Assembly: GCA_902612915.1 (NCBI GenBank)
Contig: CACMFH010000005.1
Location: 1-64,000, forward strand
Reading direction: 5' to 3'
From: an uncultured SAR86 cluster bacterium
GTDB lineage: Bacteria > Pseudomonadota > Gammaproteobacteria > Magnimaribacterales > D2472
DNA: 64,000 bases
Part shown: in pieces, positions 46,180 through 54,709 of the stretch
Numbering within the stretch: the first letter of the stretch is position 1
Layout: each line of letters begins with the position of its first letter
Program-made: the position numbers and the translations under genes
The notes under the pieces: generated by a model
The model's input: the letters and a program-made list of their open reading frames with translations, nothing else
What the model was told of the DNA's origin: nothing
Databases searched by the model: none

Positions 46180-47847
46180 TTATTTGATATCAAAATTATC
46201 TGAAAGAGATTTCATTTCCTTTCTAAGAACAAACATTGCAATTAAATTTGGGATTGATACAAGTGCTACAACAACATAAGCAATGTTCCAAACTACAGTT
46301 GTATCAATAACTGCAGCTAAAACAAAACATAAAACGTAGAAATTTCTATACCAAACAACACCCTTCTCTCCAAATATATACGCAGTTGATCTATCCCCAT
46401 AATAACACCAGGTTATTGATGTAGAAAATGCAAATAATAATAAGGCTATAGCTACTAACTTACCGCCATATTGACCAAGTATTCCCTGCGAGAATGCTTT
46501 TGCTGTTAATTCTGCTGAGCTTACAAGTGATTTACCATTTATAGAAACTTGTTCTGATATTTTTCCATTTTTAACATCAAGCTTTCCTGAAAATAAAGTA
46601 TCTTCAATTGAATTGGAAATTGTTACGTCTTCTGCAATTGATCTGGAATGAATTACAGTTATATTTTCTGATAATATTTTTCCATCTTTTATATCTAGTG
46701 AGCCTGAAAATTCATTTACATTTGAATCAATAGATTGAACATATTTTGTTAAATCGTTTATATGATCTGGATAAATATATTCACCATCTACATTTTTTTC
46801 ATCAGAGTAAATACCTTCAAGAATTACCATATCTGTCTTTGAGAAAGTTGTATCAAATTTTTGAGTCCATACTCCACTTGATAAAATTACCAACGCTGTA
46901 ACACTACAAACAACAATGGTGTCGATAAAAGGTTCGAGTATAGAAACAACACCTTGATCAATTGATTTATTTTTTGATGAAGCATGAGCAATTGGAGATG
47001 ATCCCTGACCAGCCTCATTTGAATATAGCCCACGAGCAACACCATATTTTAAACTCATTGCAAAACTAGCACCAAGAAATCCGCCAACCGCAGCAGATCC
47101 AGTAAAGACTTGTGCAAATATTGCGTTAAATGAAGGTATTATATTTTGATAATTTTCTGCCAATATTATTAATGCACCACCAAAGTATATAAGACCCATT
47201 ATTGGAATAATTCTACTAGCAACAGATGCAATTCTTTTTATACCTCCAATAATAATTATCCAAAGCAAAGCTCCCAAAAATAATCCAGTAAATAGTTTAG
47301 GTACAGCAAATTCAGTGTTCATTACCAAAGCAATATTATTAATTTGAGGCATATTTCCAGAACCTATAGCTGTAATCATCATTAGGAATGCAAATAGAAT
47401 AGCAACCCATTTCATATTTAAACCTTGTTCAATGTAATACATTGGTCCACCAGATATTGAGCCGTCGTTTAAAGTTGTTCTGTATTTATGACCTAAAGTT
47501 ACTTCAACATATTTTGTTGTCATTCCAAAAATTGCTGTAATCCACATCCAAAATATTGCTGCAGGCCCACCTGTCCAAATTGCTAAAGCAACTCCACCAA
47601 TATTACCTGTACCCACAGCGCCAGACATAGCTGTTGTAAGTGCTTGAAATCCAGTTGTTTCTCCATCTGATTCAGAGTTTTTTGTCTTTCCAGATACTAT
47701 TTTTAATGCGCTATTGAAATACTTAAATTGTGGAAATCCTAGATAAATAGTAAAAAATATGCCCGTTCCAATTAATAAAGCTGGAAACCACCAAGATCCG
47801 CTTAAATTACTATCAAGCAAAACCAAAAAAGCATTAAATTGTTCCAT
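46180..47847 (-). CDS. Alanine/glycine:Na+ symporter (AGCS family) with a repeat-bearing insertion
   Basis: This 555-residue transporter has AGCS signatures: TTAMSGAVGTGNIGGVALAI, GGPGAxFWMW-like GGPAAIFWMW, and the GLYSNEAGQGSSPIAHA segment. It imports alanine or glycine with Na+, fitting the Na+ gradient made by Na+-NQR. Between helices near residues 331 and 445 lies about 115 hydrophilic residues absent from most members, containing two copies of F-S-G-x-L-D-[IV]-K-[DN]-G-K-I (residues 380-391 and 419-430). The insertion probably forms an extracytoplasmic domain. Confidence 0.92.
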   Translation of the reverse strand: MEQFNAFLVLLDSNLSGSWWFPALLIGTGIFFTIYLGFPQFKYFNSALKIVSGKTKNSESDGETTGFQALTTAMSGAVGTGNIGGVALAIWTGGPAAIFWMWITAIFGMTTKYVEVTLGHKYRTTLNDGSISGGPMYYIEQGLNMKWVAILFAFLMMITAIGSGNMPQINNIALVMNTEFAVPKLFTGLFLGALLWIIIIGGIKRIASVASRIIPIMGLIYFGGALIILAENYQNIIPSFNAIFAQVFTGSAAVGGFLGASFAMSLKYGVARGLYSNEAGQGSSPIAHASSKNKSIDQGVVSILEPFIDTIVVCSVTALVILSSGVWTQKFDTTFSKTDMVILEGIYSDEKNVDGEYIYPDHINDLTKYVQSIDSNVNEFSGSLDIKDGKILSENITVIHSRSIAEDVTISNSIEDTLFSGKLDVKNGKISEQVSINGKSLVSSAELTAKAFSQGILGQYGGKLVAIALLLFAFSTSITWCYYGDRSTAYIFGEKGVVWYRNFYVLCFVLAAVIDTTVVWNIAYVVVALVSIPNLIAMFVLRKEMKSLSDNFDIK

Positions 47848-47851
47848 ATAG

Positions 47852-48082
47852 TTATTCCGAATAATTATCGACTAAGTCAGTATATCCACCAATCAACTTA
47901 TCATCTATAAAAATTTGAGGAACTGTTCTAGCTTGAGGATTTCGCTCTAACATCTCTTCAAAAACTTTTGGATCATCAGCACTATAGACATCATATTTTA
48001 TTCCTTTTGAATCAAAGAATTTCATTGCCATAACGCAATATGAGCAATTTGACCTGGAATATATTTCAACTTTTTTAGTCAT
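47852..48082 (-). CDS. grxC: Glutaredoxin GrxC
   Basis: This 76-residue dithiol glutaredoxin has the active site C13-S-Y-C16, the TVPQIF cis-Pro segment and GGYTDL. It reduces disulfides with glutathione. I choose ATG 48082 (MTKKVEIYSRSN) since the longer frame to 48109 would overlap the start of the divergent SDR gene. Confidence 0.94.
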   Translation of the reverse strand: MTKKVEIYSRSNCSYCVMAMKFFDSKGIKYDVYSADDPKVFEEMLERNPQARTVPQIFIDDKLIGGYTDLVDNYSE

Positions 48083-48102
48083 AATTTCATTATAATAAAA
48101 AT

Positions 48103-48870
48103 ATGTCATTATTTAACCTAAAAGATAAATCAATTTTAATTACAGGATCTTCAAGGGGTATAGGAAAAAGTATTGCACATCATTGTGCTTTACATGGTGC
48201 CAAGGTAATTATCTCTAGTAGGAAACTTAATGCTTGTGAAGCTACTGCTAGTGAAATTAATAAAGCCGTTGGTAAAGAAGCTGCCTTCGCTATTCCAGCA
48301 AATATAAGTGATGAAAATCAACTAAATGATTTAGTGTCATTAACTAAAGAAAAACTAGGAAGAATTGATACCCTCATTTGCAATGCTGCAACAAATCCAT
48401 TTATGGGGTCAATGCTTGATATGCCATCAGAAAAGTTTGACAAGGTTATGAATAATAATATTAAGTCTAATCAAATTTTATGCAATTTAGTATTACCAGA
48501 TATGATTGATCGTGAGGATGGTTCAATTATTATTATATCAAGTATCGCTGCTATTAAAGGTAGCCCAATACTTGGTGCTTATAATATAAGTAAAGCTGCC
48601 GATGTTATGATTGTTAAAAATATAGCTGCTGAATTTGGTCATAAAAATATTAGAGCAAATTCGATTGCACCAGGTCTTATAAAAACAGATTTTGCGAAGG
48701 CATTATGGGAAAATCCTGATATTTTAAATTCAGTGTTGTCTTCAACACCTATGAGAAGGATCGGTGAGCCAGATGAAATTGCTGGTGTTGCTATTATGCT
48801 TGCTTCTGATGCTGGTAATTATATTAACGGACAAACAATAGTTGTTGATGGTGGTACAACTATATCTTGA
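48103..48870 (+). CDS. Short-chain dehydrogenase/reductase
   Basis: This 255-residue classical SDR has the NAD(P) motif TGSSRGIG, CNAATNP, catalytic Ser in IISSIAA and Y-x-x-x-K in YNISKAADV, and a C-terminal GQTIVVDGGTT. It resembles the DHRS4-like or glucose/3-ketoacyl group; substrate unknown. The 3' end overlaps the convergent holB gene by 11 bases. Confidence 0.9.
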   Translation: MSLFNLKDKSILITGSSRGIGKSIAHHCALHGAKVIISSRKLNACEATASEINKAVGKEAAFAIPANISDENQLNDLVSLTKEKLGRIDTLICNAATNPFMGSMLDMPSEKFDKVMNNNIKSNQILCNLVLPDMIDREDGSIIIISSIAAIKGSPILGAYNISKAADVMIVKNIAAEFGHKNIRANSIAPGLIKTDFAKALWENPDILNSVLSSTPMRRIGEPDEIAGVAIMLASDAGNYINGQTIVVDGGTTIS

Positions 48871-49825
48871 TAGAATTTTTTAATTCGCTAAAAAAATAAT
48901 TTAAAACATGAGTTTCATTGATTTGTGGGACTTTAAAATAATCATATCGAAAATCATTTAAATCATTTATAAGATTTGAAATCTTTAAATTGTTAAATTT
49001 AAATGTATTAAATTTTACATAAGAACCCGATAATTTTTCAGATAATAACCTTGATTTTAAAAGTATCTTAAGAAATTCAATTAAATAATTTGTCTTTTTA
49101 ATTAAATCAATTTCTAGATCTGCAACATTTTTTAAAGCTGAATTAGCATCAATTTTATTTTCTATAAAGTCAGAAATAATTTCAAGGAACTCCCTAAAAT
49201 TTAAATGTTTGTTGTTTTGAATATCCTCAATAATTTCTAATGGAGATATAAAACTTGGAAAATATGTAGAGTTAATATCTGATATACCATTTTTACTTAG
49301 CCAATCATTAATAATTGATTCATTTAAATTAGGTACATTAATAATTTGGCACCTACTATATATTGTATCAAGTAATGATTTGTTTCTATCAGTAACGATA
49401 ATAATGAAAGTATTTTTAGCTGGTTCCTCAAGAGATTTTAACAATGCATTTTGACATTGGGCATTCATAGTTTGAGCATTCAATAATAGAGCTACCTTAT
49501 TATTTGAAATTGACGGAGTTACCGATAAAAAATCATTAACATTTCTTTGGCCCTTTTCATCATCCCATTTATCTTTTCTATAAGTGATATGGTGGAGAAG
49601 TATTTTTTCTTTATCTAGTTTAAAAAAATCAGGATGGTTATTAGACTTGATAAGTGCTTGTTCATTTGAATCTAATTTTTTTGAAAGAATTTTTGTAGCA
49701 ATCTCATTTGCAAGAAGTCTTTTACCAAGACCTTTAGACCCAGAAATTATTATTCCATGTGGTAACTTGTCAAAATCAATATTTTTATAAATTTCTTTTA
49801 GCCAACCATAGTTATCAATACTCAA
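48860..49825 (-). CDS. holB: DNA polymerase III delta-prime subunit HolB
   Basis: This 321-residue clamp-loader subunit has an intact P-loop GSKGLGK (residues 28-34), NAQCQNALLKSLEEP and the SRC sensor (TIYSRCQI). The zinc module that normally follows the first helices (four Cys before HPDYY) is replaced by a short Cys-free loop before NNHPDFF (about residues 46-67). The start codon appears to be TTG. It follows tmk with a two-base gap, the usual mltG-tmk-holB order. Confidence 0.92.
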   Translation of the reverse strand: MSIDNYGWLKEIYKNIDFDKLPHGIIISGSKGLGKRLLANEIATKILSKKLDSNEQALIKSNNHPDFFKLDKEKILLHHITYRKDKWDDEKGQRNVNDFLSVTPSISNNKVALLLNAQTMNAQCQNALLKSLEEPAKNTFIIIVTDRNKSLLDTIYSRCQIINVPNLNESIINDWLSKNGISDINSTYFPSFISPLEIIEDIQNNKHLNFREFLEIISDFIENKIDANSALKNVADLEIDLIKKTNYLIEFLKILLKSRLLSEKLSGSYVKFNTFKFNNLKISNLINDLNDFRYDYFKVPQINETHVLNYFFSELKNSIKI

Positions 49826-49827
49826 CT

Positions 49828-50418
49828 TTATAACCCAATATGTTTAATTATTTTTTGATGAATTTGATCAATATCCAAAGAGGCATTAATTTTTATAAAT
49901 CTATCCTTATTATCTTTTGCAATCTTGATGTAACCTTTTCTTACTCTTTCAAAAAATGCTTTGCTTGATGATTCAATTCTATCAATATCATCATTAGTTT
50001 TGCGTGCAAAACCCTCATCAACTGAGATATCAAGCAAAATACTATAATTAGGTACTGGACAATTTATAAAAGTTATAAGAGATTCAATTAAAGGAATAGA
50101 AAGCTTTCTGCCATAACCTTGATATGCAATAGATGCATCATAGAATCTATCTAATAGTAAATAATCTGACTTACATTTATTTATCTTGTGTTTTATAAGC
50201 TCAGATCTTGATGCAAACATTAAAAGAAGTTCAGCTTCATTTGATAATTCATTTGATGAGTTTAATAGAATATCTCTTATTTTTTCACCAGTATTTGTTG
50301 ATCCAGGTTCTCTATATACGTCTACTAAAAAATTTTTTGATTCAAGATAATCTTTTAGAAGTCTTAACTGAGTAGATTTACCAACACCCTCAATTCCCTC
50401 AAATGATATTATTTTCAT
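49828..50418 (-). CDS. tmk: Thymidylate kinase
   Basis: This 196-residue kinase phosphorylates dTMP. It has the P-loop FEGIEGVGKSTQ, the substrate loop YREPGSTNTGEKIR and DRFYDASIAYQGYGR. The length is a little short of E. coli Tmk (213). It overlaps mltG by four bases. Confidence 0.97.
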   Translation of the reverse strand: MKIISFEGIEGVGKSTQLRLLKDYLESKNFLVDVYREPGSTNTGEKIRDILLNSSNELSNEAELLLMFASRSELIKHKINKCKSDYLLLDRFYDASIAYQGYGRKLSIPLIESLITFINCPVPNYSILLDISVDEGFARKTNDDIDRIESSSKAFFERVRKGYIKIAKDNKDRFIKINASLDIDQIHQKIIKHIGL

Positions 50419-51371
50419 TTATTAAGTCCTAACTCATTAATTTTATTAAGATGCTCTTCATAAGTCTTTGAAAAGTAATGTGAAGTTTTTGAATCAGCAA
50501 CAAAAAATAAATAGTCTCCTGGAAGTGAATCAATTGATGCATTTATAGATGATATAGAAGATATTGAAATAGGAGTTGGAGGTAAGCCATTAATCATATA
50601 TGTATTATATTTATTATTTTTGTCTAGAATATCAGATTTTTTTATGTCTCCATCAAAATTTGGTAATAAACCATAAATGATTGTTGGGTCAGCTTGAAGT
50701 CTCATGCCTATAGATAATCTTTTTAGAAAAACACTAGCAATTTTACTTTTCTCATTATCATTGCCAGCTTCTTTTTCAATGATTGATGCAAGAATTAAAA
50801 CTTCTTCTTTATTTAATGAGTTATAAGTACTTTTATTTTTTAATTTATTATTTAAATAGTTTTCTAATCTTGCATGACTTTCGTTTAATATTTCAGACGC
50901 GCTCATACCTTTTTTATAAAAATAAGTATCAGGATAAAGAATGCCCTCTCTAAATGAAAGATTGGTGTTGATACATTTTAGAAAACTACAGTCATTTATT
51001 AAGTATGAATCATTAATTAAGTTTTCTATATCATAAATATTCAATCCCTCATTAATTTTTAATTTATGGGTAATTGTTTCGCCTGATTTTATTAAGTTAA
51101 TAATTTCTAAAATTGATTTATTAGCAATTTGATATTCGCCGTATTGTATTAAATTAATATCATTTCTTAGAGAATAAATCTTTAAAAAAAGCTTATTAGT
51201 AAAATTTATCGGTAAAAATAATGAAAAAACTTCATAAATAGTATCGCCCCTTTCAATATTTATAACTAAGTTTTTATTTTGAGGAACATGATCAAAAAAT
51301 GCTTTGTAAGGAGCATATATTGATAATGATATTAGTAAGCTACAAATTATTAGGGATCTTATTAAATGCAT
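50415..51371 (-). CDS. mltG: Endolytic peptidoglycan transglycosylase MltG
   Basis: This 318-residue inner-membrane protein has one N-terminal helix, a LysM-like segment, and the YceG catalytic region ILASIIEKEAGNDNEKSKIASVF with the active-site Glu, then RLQADPTIIYG. It cuts nascent glycan strands and sets their length. It lies between acpP and tmk; the fabF and pabC genes usually found before it are missing. Confidence 0.95.
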   Translation of the reverse strand: MHLIRSLIICSLLISLSIYAPYKAFFDHVPQNKNLVINIERGDTIYEVFSLFLPINFTNKLFLKIYSLRNDINLIQYGEYQIANKSILEIINLIKSGETITHKLKINEGLNIYDIENLINDSYLINDCSFLKCINTNLSFREGILYPDTYFYKKGMSASEILNESHARLENYLNNKLKNKSTYNSLNKEEVLILASIIEKEAGNDNEKSKIASVFLKRLSIGMRLQADPTIIYGLLPNFDGDIKKSDILDKNNKYNTYMINGLPPTPISISSISSINASIDSLPGDYLFFVADSKTSHYFSKTYEEHLNKINELGLNK

Positions 51372-51433
51372 AATGAACGTTTAAATAACAATAGTTATTG
51401 TAAACATTTAAAAAGATTTAAAAAATTAAATTT

Positions 51434-51664
51434 TTATGAATTTGAATTTATATATTCAACAGCTTCATTTACTGTAGAAATTTTTTCAGCGTCTTCGTCA
51501 GCAATTTCAAGATCAAATTCTTCTTCAAGCGCCATTACAAGCTCAACAGTATCTAATGAATCAGCTCCAAGATCATCAACGAAGGATGAATCACTTTGAA
51601 TTTCTTCAACAGATTTACCTAATTGATCACTTACAATTTTTTTGACTCGATCTTCAACACTCAT
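51434..51664 (-). CDS. acpP: Acyl carrier protein
   Basis: This 76-residue acidic protein has the phosphopantetheine serine in [18 protein letters not shown]. It carries growing acyl chains in fatty-acid synthesis. It is preceded by a GGAGA ribosome-binding site and a 70-base spacer from fabG, which probably holds its own promoter. Confidence 0.98.
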   Translation of the reverse strand: MSVEDRVKKIVSDQLGKSVEEIQSDSSFVDDLGADSLDTVELVMALEEEFDLEIADEDAEKISTVNEAVEYINSNS

Positions 51665-51734
51665 AATATCTCCATTACCCTATATTGAAATTTGACACAT
51701 TTTACATGTAATAGTTCAAAGTTGCACATTTTTA

Positions 51735-52451
51735 TTAGTACATAAGCAAACCACCATCAATTGATATGGTTTGACCTGTAATATATGAGGCCTCATCAGA
51801 AGCCAGAAATGCTACCAATTTAGATATATCTTCACAGCGACCCAAACGGCCGAGGGGAATAGATTTTTCTATTTGTTTTTTAGAATCTTCATCTAAAAAA
51901 GATGTCATATCTGTGTCTATATACCCTGGAGCAACACAGTTTACAGTTATGTTTCTAGAACCCAGTTCCTTTGCAAGTGACTTAGTAAAACCATTAAGTG
52001 CTGACTTTGATGAAGAATAATTGACTTGTCCAGGATTGCCCATTAATCCAGAAATAGATGATATGTTTATGATTCTACCTTTTTTATTTTTGATCATATT
52101 TTTTACAAAAATCTTTGAAAGGTTGAAAACTCCATTAAGATTAGTATCAATAACGTTATCCCATTCTTCATCTTTCATTCTTAAAAAAATCTGGTCAGAG
52201 GTAATACCTGCATTATTGATAAGAATGTCTGGTAGCAAATTTTTTGTTTTCAAGTCATTAAAACAATTTTGAATATCTTCTCTAGATGTAACATCTAGTT
52301 TTACAGGGATAAGATTTTTAATTTTTCTATCAAACTCGAATTCATTTCTCGATGTTCCAACAACTACATAATCATTTTCAGCAAAATGATAAGCAATTGA
52401 ATTACCAATTCCTCTTGATGCGCCAGAAATAAAAACATTACCACTACTCAT
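51735..52451 (-). CDS. fabG: 3-oxoacyl-[ACP] reductase FabG
   Basis: This 238-residue SDR has SGASRGIG, NNAGITSDQIFLRMKDEEWD, the catalytic Ser and Y-x-x-x-K in NYSSSKSAL, and GQTISIDGGLLMY. The ITSD and RMK segments and position between fabD and acpP identify FabG. It overlaps fabD by four bases. Confidence 0.97.
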   Translation of the reverse strand: MSSGNVFISGASRGIGNSIAYHFAENDYVVVGTSRNEFEFDRKIKNLIPVKLDVTSREDIQNCFNDLKTKNLLPDILINNAGITSDQIFLRMKDEEWDNVIDTNLNGVFNLSKIFVKNMIKNKKGRIINISSISGLMGNPGQVNYSSSKSALNGFTKSLAKELGSRNITVNCVAPGYIDTDMTSFLDEDSKKQIEKSIPLGRLGRCEDISKLVAFLASDEASYITGQTISIDGGLLMY

Positions 52452-53368
52452 AGTTCTTCCTTAATTTTATCAAAAAAATCTTCAGATGAAGTCGAGTACA
52501 CATTTTCAATATCATTAGCTTTAGCTAAACCAGATAAAACCTTATTCGGACCACATTCGATAACAATACCATCATATTTTTTAATCTGTTTCATTGTATT
52601 AATCCACTGGACAGGCATGACTAATTGATTTAATAAATTTTCTTTTAGATTATCAATATTTTTAGGAATTTTGTTATTTACATTTTGAATTATTGAATAC
52701 TCTGGTAAAGAAAAATTAATTTTATTTAACTCACTTTCAAATTGATCAAGAGTATTTCTCATTACTTTAGAATTAGAAGCAACACTTACTTTAAGTTTAA
52801 TACACTTTTTATAGCCACAATCCTTTAAACGATTAATAACTTCATCAACTCCTTCTTCGGTGCCTGAAACAACAATTTGTTTAGGTGAATTAAGATTTGC
52901 TGGTGTAACTATTGTCTTGATTTCATCTTCAACTTTGGAACATATCTCATTAATCAGACCAAGATCAACATCAAGAACAGCGCACATTGATCCCTTTGGA
53001 CACTTTTCCATAAGTTTTCCTCTTTTGTGAACTAGCGATAGGCCTTCAGGCAAAGAAATAGCATTTGCTGCAACCAAAGCACTATATTCTCCAAGTGAGT
53101 GTCCACATAAAATATCAGGAATTAATCCTAGTTTATTTGAAATATTTTTAAAATCTAAAATTGATGCTAGGAGAATTGCTGGTTGAGTTATAGATGTCTT
53201 GTTTAAATCTTCAATGGGTCCATTATTAATAACATCTATGATATTGAAACCAAGTAAATTGTTTATTTCCTCTTCATATGACTTAAGTAAGTCTGTTGAA
53301 TGATGATTGAGCATTCCAAGAGACTGTGAACCTTGTCCTGGAAAAAGAATACTTATATGCCTAGGCAT
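52448..53368 (-). CDS. fabD: Malonyl-CoA:ACP transacylase FabD
   Basis: This 306-residue enzyme has FPGQGSQSLGM, QPAILLAS, the nucleophile in GHSLGEYSALVAA and a C-terminal GPNKVLSGL. It loads malonyl groups on ACP. It begins two bases after rpmF; the genes plsX and fabH that usually separate rpmF and fabD are absent. Confidence 0.97.
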   Translation of the reverse strand: MPRHISILFPGQGSQSLGMLNHHSTDLLKSYEEEINNLLGFNIIDVINNGPIEDLNKTSITQPAILLASILDFKNISNKLGLIPDILCGHSLGEYSALVAANAISLPEGLSLVHKRGKLMEKCPKGSMCAVLDVDLGLINEICSKVEDEIKTIVTPANLNSPKQIVVSGTEEGVDEVINRLKDCGYKKCIKLKVSVASNSKVMRNTLDQFESELNKINFSLPEYSIIQNVNNKIPKNIDNLKENLLNQLVMPVQWINTMKQIKKYDGIVIECGPNKVLSGLAKANDIENVYSTSSEDFFDKIKEEL

Positions 53369-53370
53369 AA

Positions 53371-53580
53371 CTATGATGTTACTTCTTCTGACTCTTCTTT
53401 GATAGGTTTTCTTAGATCTTTAATCAATCTGCCTTTATAAAAACCATCTTTCGTCATTTGATGACGAAGATGTTTCTCACCAGAAACAGGATCAATTGAT
53501 AAAGTTTTAGAGTTTAAAGCATCATGAGATCTTCTTTGACCCCTTCTAGACCTTGTAACTTTGCTTTTTTGTACCGCCAT
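53371..53580 (-). CDS. rpmF: 50S ribosomal protein L32
   Basis: This 69-residue protein begins [20 protein letters not shown], the hallmark of gammaproteobacterial L32, and contains [19 protein letters not shown]. About 12 extra residues at the C-terminus are acidic (EESEEV), longer than the 57 residues of E. coli. No zinc cysteines, as in the E. coli form. It heads the fab gene run. Confidence 0.97.
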   Translation of the reverse strand: MAVQKSKVTRSRRGQRRSHDALNSKTLSIDPVSGEKHLRHQMTKDGFYKGRLIKDLRKPIKEESEEVTS

Positions 53581-53635
53581 AATATACCCTAAAAAAAGCT
53601 ATCCTAACAAAATTTAATTGATAATAACAGGAAAT

Positions 53636-54520
53636 TTATTCAAGACTTAAAATCAAATTATTAAATTCCACTGGAAGTTTAGATTTAACTCTTACCATTT
53701 TATTGTTTAAATCTGGGAAGATAATTTCTTTAGCATGAAGTGCCATTTGATGATTTCCAATATTTAGCGATTTATCAAAATCTTTATCACCATATTTTTT
53801 ATCAAAAATAATATGATGGTTTAACTTAGATGCATGTATTCTTATTTGATGAGTTCTCCCAGTATCAATTTCAACATCTACAAGTGATGTATTTTTAAGT
53901 TTCTTTTTTAAAATAAATTTAGAAAATGCTACTTTAGATGTCAAAGTAGAATTTTTATATATGGGTATATCGACAGTAATATTTTTCTTTATCTTTCCCT
54001 TAAGAATTGTTGAATAGGTTTTCTTAACGTCTTTATTTTTTAAGCATTTGCTGAAGTGTTTTGCAGCTTTTTTATTTTTTGCAAAGACTATGCAGCCTGA
54101 TGTTGACTTATCTAGTCTGTGACATAAATCCAGGTTATTTCCATATCTTTTCCTAAATATATCAATCAATCCATAGGAGTTCTTTGATCCTCCATGAACA
54201 GCTATATCATTTCTTTTATTAGCAACTATAAAATTATCATTCTCATAAATTATATTTTTAGTGTGTTTTGAAATTTGATCTGATTTTATTATCTTTATTT
54301 TCTTATCTAAGATTTCAAGATTAGGTGGTATTCTTATTAGGTCATTTAATTTAAGTTTATAGTTAGGTTTTTTTCTAGAAGAATTAACCCTAACCTCACC
54401 CTTTCTTATAATGTTATAAATTTTACTTTTAGGAACTGTACTGAATATCGAAATTAAAAAATTATCTATCCTTCTACCTTCATTATCTTCATTGATTAGT
54501 ATTTTTTTGACAGTCATCAT
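53636..54520 (-). CDS. rluC: 23S rRNA pseudouridine synthase RluC
   Basis: This 294-residue enzyme has an N-terminal S4 RNA-binding domain (GRRIDNFL...VRVNSSRKKPNYKL) and the catalytic Asp in CHRLDKSTSGCIVFAKN, then TGRTHQIRIHA. The divergent position beside rne identifies RluC, which modifies 23S rRNA positions 955, 2504 and 2580 in E. coli. The first two codons are both ATG. Confidence 0.95.
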   Translation of the reverse strand: MMTVKKILINEDNEGRRIDNFLISIFSTVPKSKIYNIIRKGEVRVNSSRKKPNYKLKLNDLIRIPPNLEILDKKIKIIKSDQISKHTKNIIYENDNFIVANKRNDIAVHGGSKNSYGLIDIFRKRYGNNLDLCHRLDKSTSGCIVFAKNKKAAKHFSKCLKNKDVKKTYSTILKGKIKKNITVDIPIYKNSTLTSKVAFSKFILKKKLKNTSLVDVEIDTGRTHQIRIHASKLNHHIIFDKKYGDKDFDKSLNIGNHQMALHAKEIIFPDLNNKMVRVKSKLPVEFNNLILSLE

Positions 54521-54603
54521 ACAAATCTATAGGATATACACTTAAATAACTAGGTTTTCCTAGAAAATTAATAAGAAAGATAAATACAACAGTTATATAT
54601 TTA

Positions 54604-54667
54604 AAAGCTCCTAATAGAGCTGATCATGTAAGCACTAAAGAGTAAGACTTACTGATAAACGCTTAGT
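54604..54667 (+). promoter_or_regulatory. Structured leader of rne
   Basis: The 189-base rluC-rne spacer contains several inverted repeats that would lie in the rne leader: AGCTC/GAGCT (54606-54610 with 54617-54621), AGTAAG-a-CTTACT (54641-54653), and an enclosing TAAGC/GCTTA (54629-54633 with 54661-54665). In E. coli the rne leader mediates autoregulation through hairpins; an equivalent role here is inferred. Confidence 0.45.
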
Positions 54668-54709
54668 AAAAGCACACTGCTGAATTATCTTCCTATACAG
54701 GGAGAAAAA

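Noticed and set aside
51384-51399. AATAAC/GTTATT hairpin between acpP and mltG as a terminator
   Set aside because: Stem is short and A/T-rich with no U tract on the minus strand.
54550-54563. CTAGG-TTTT-CCTAG hairpin next to the rluC start
   Set aside because: Five base pairs only and no clear relation to either transcript; kept out of the leader feature.
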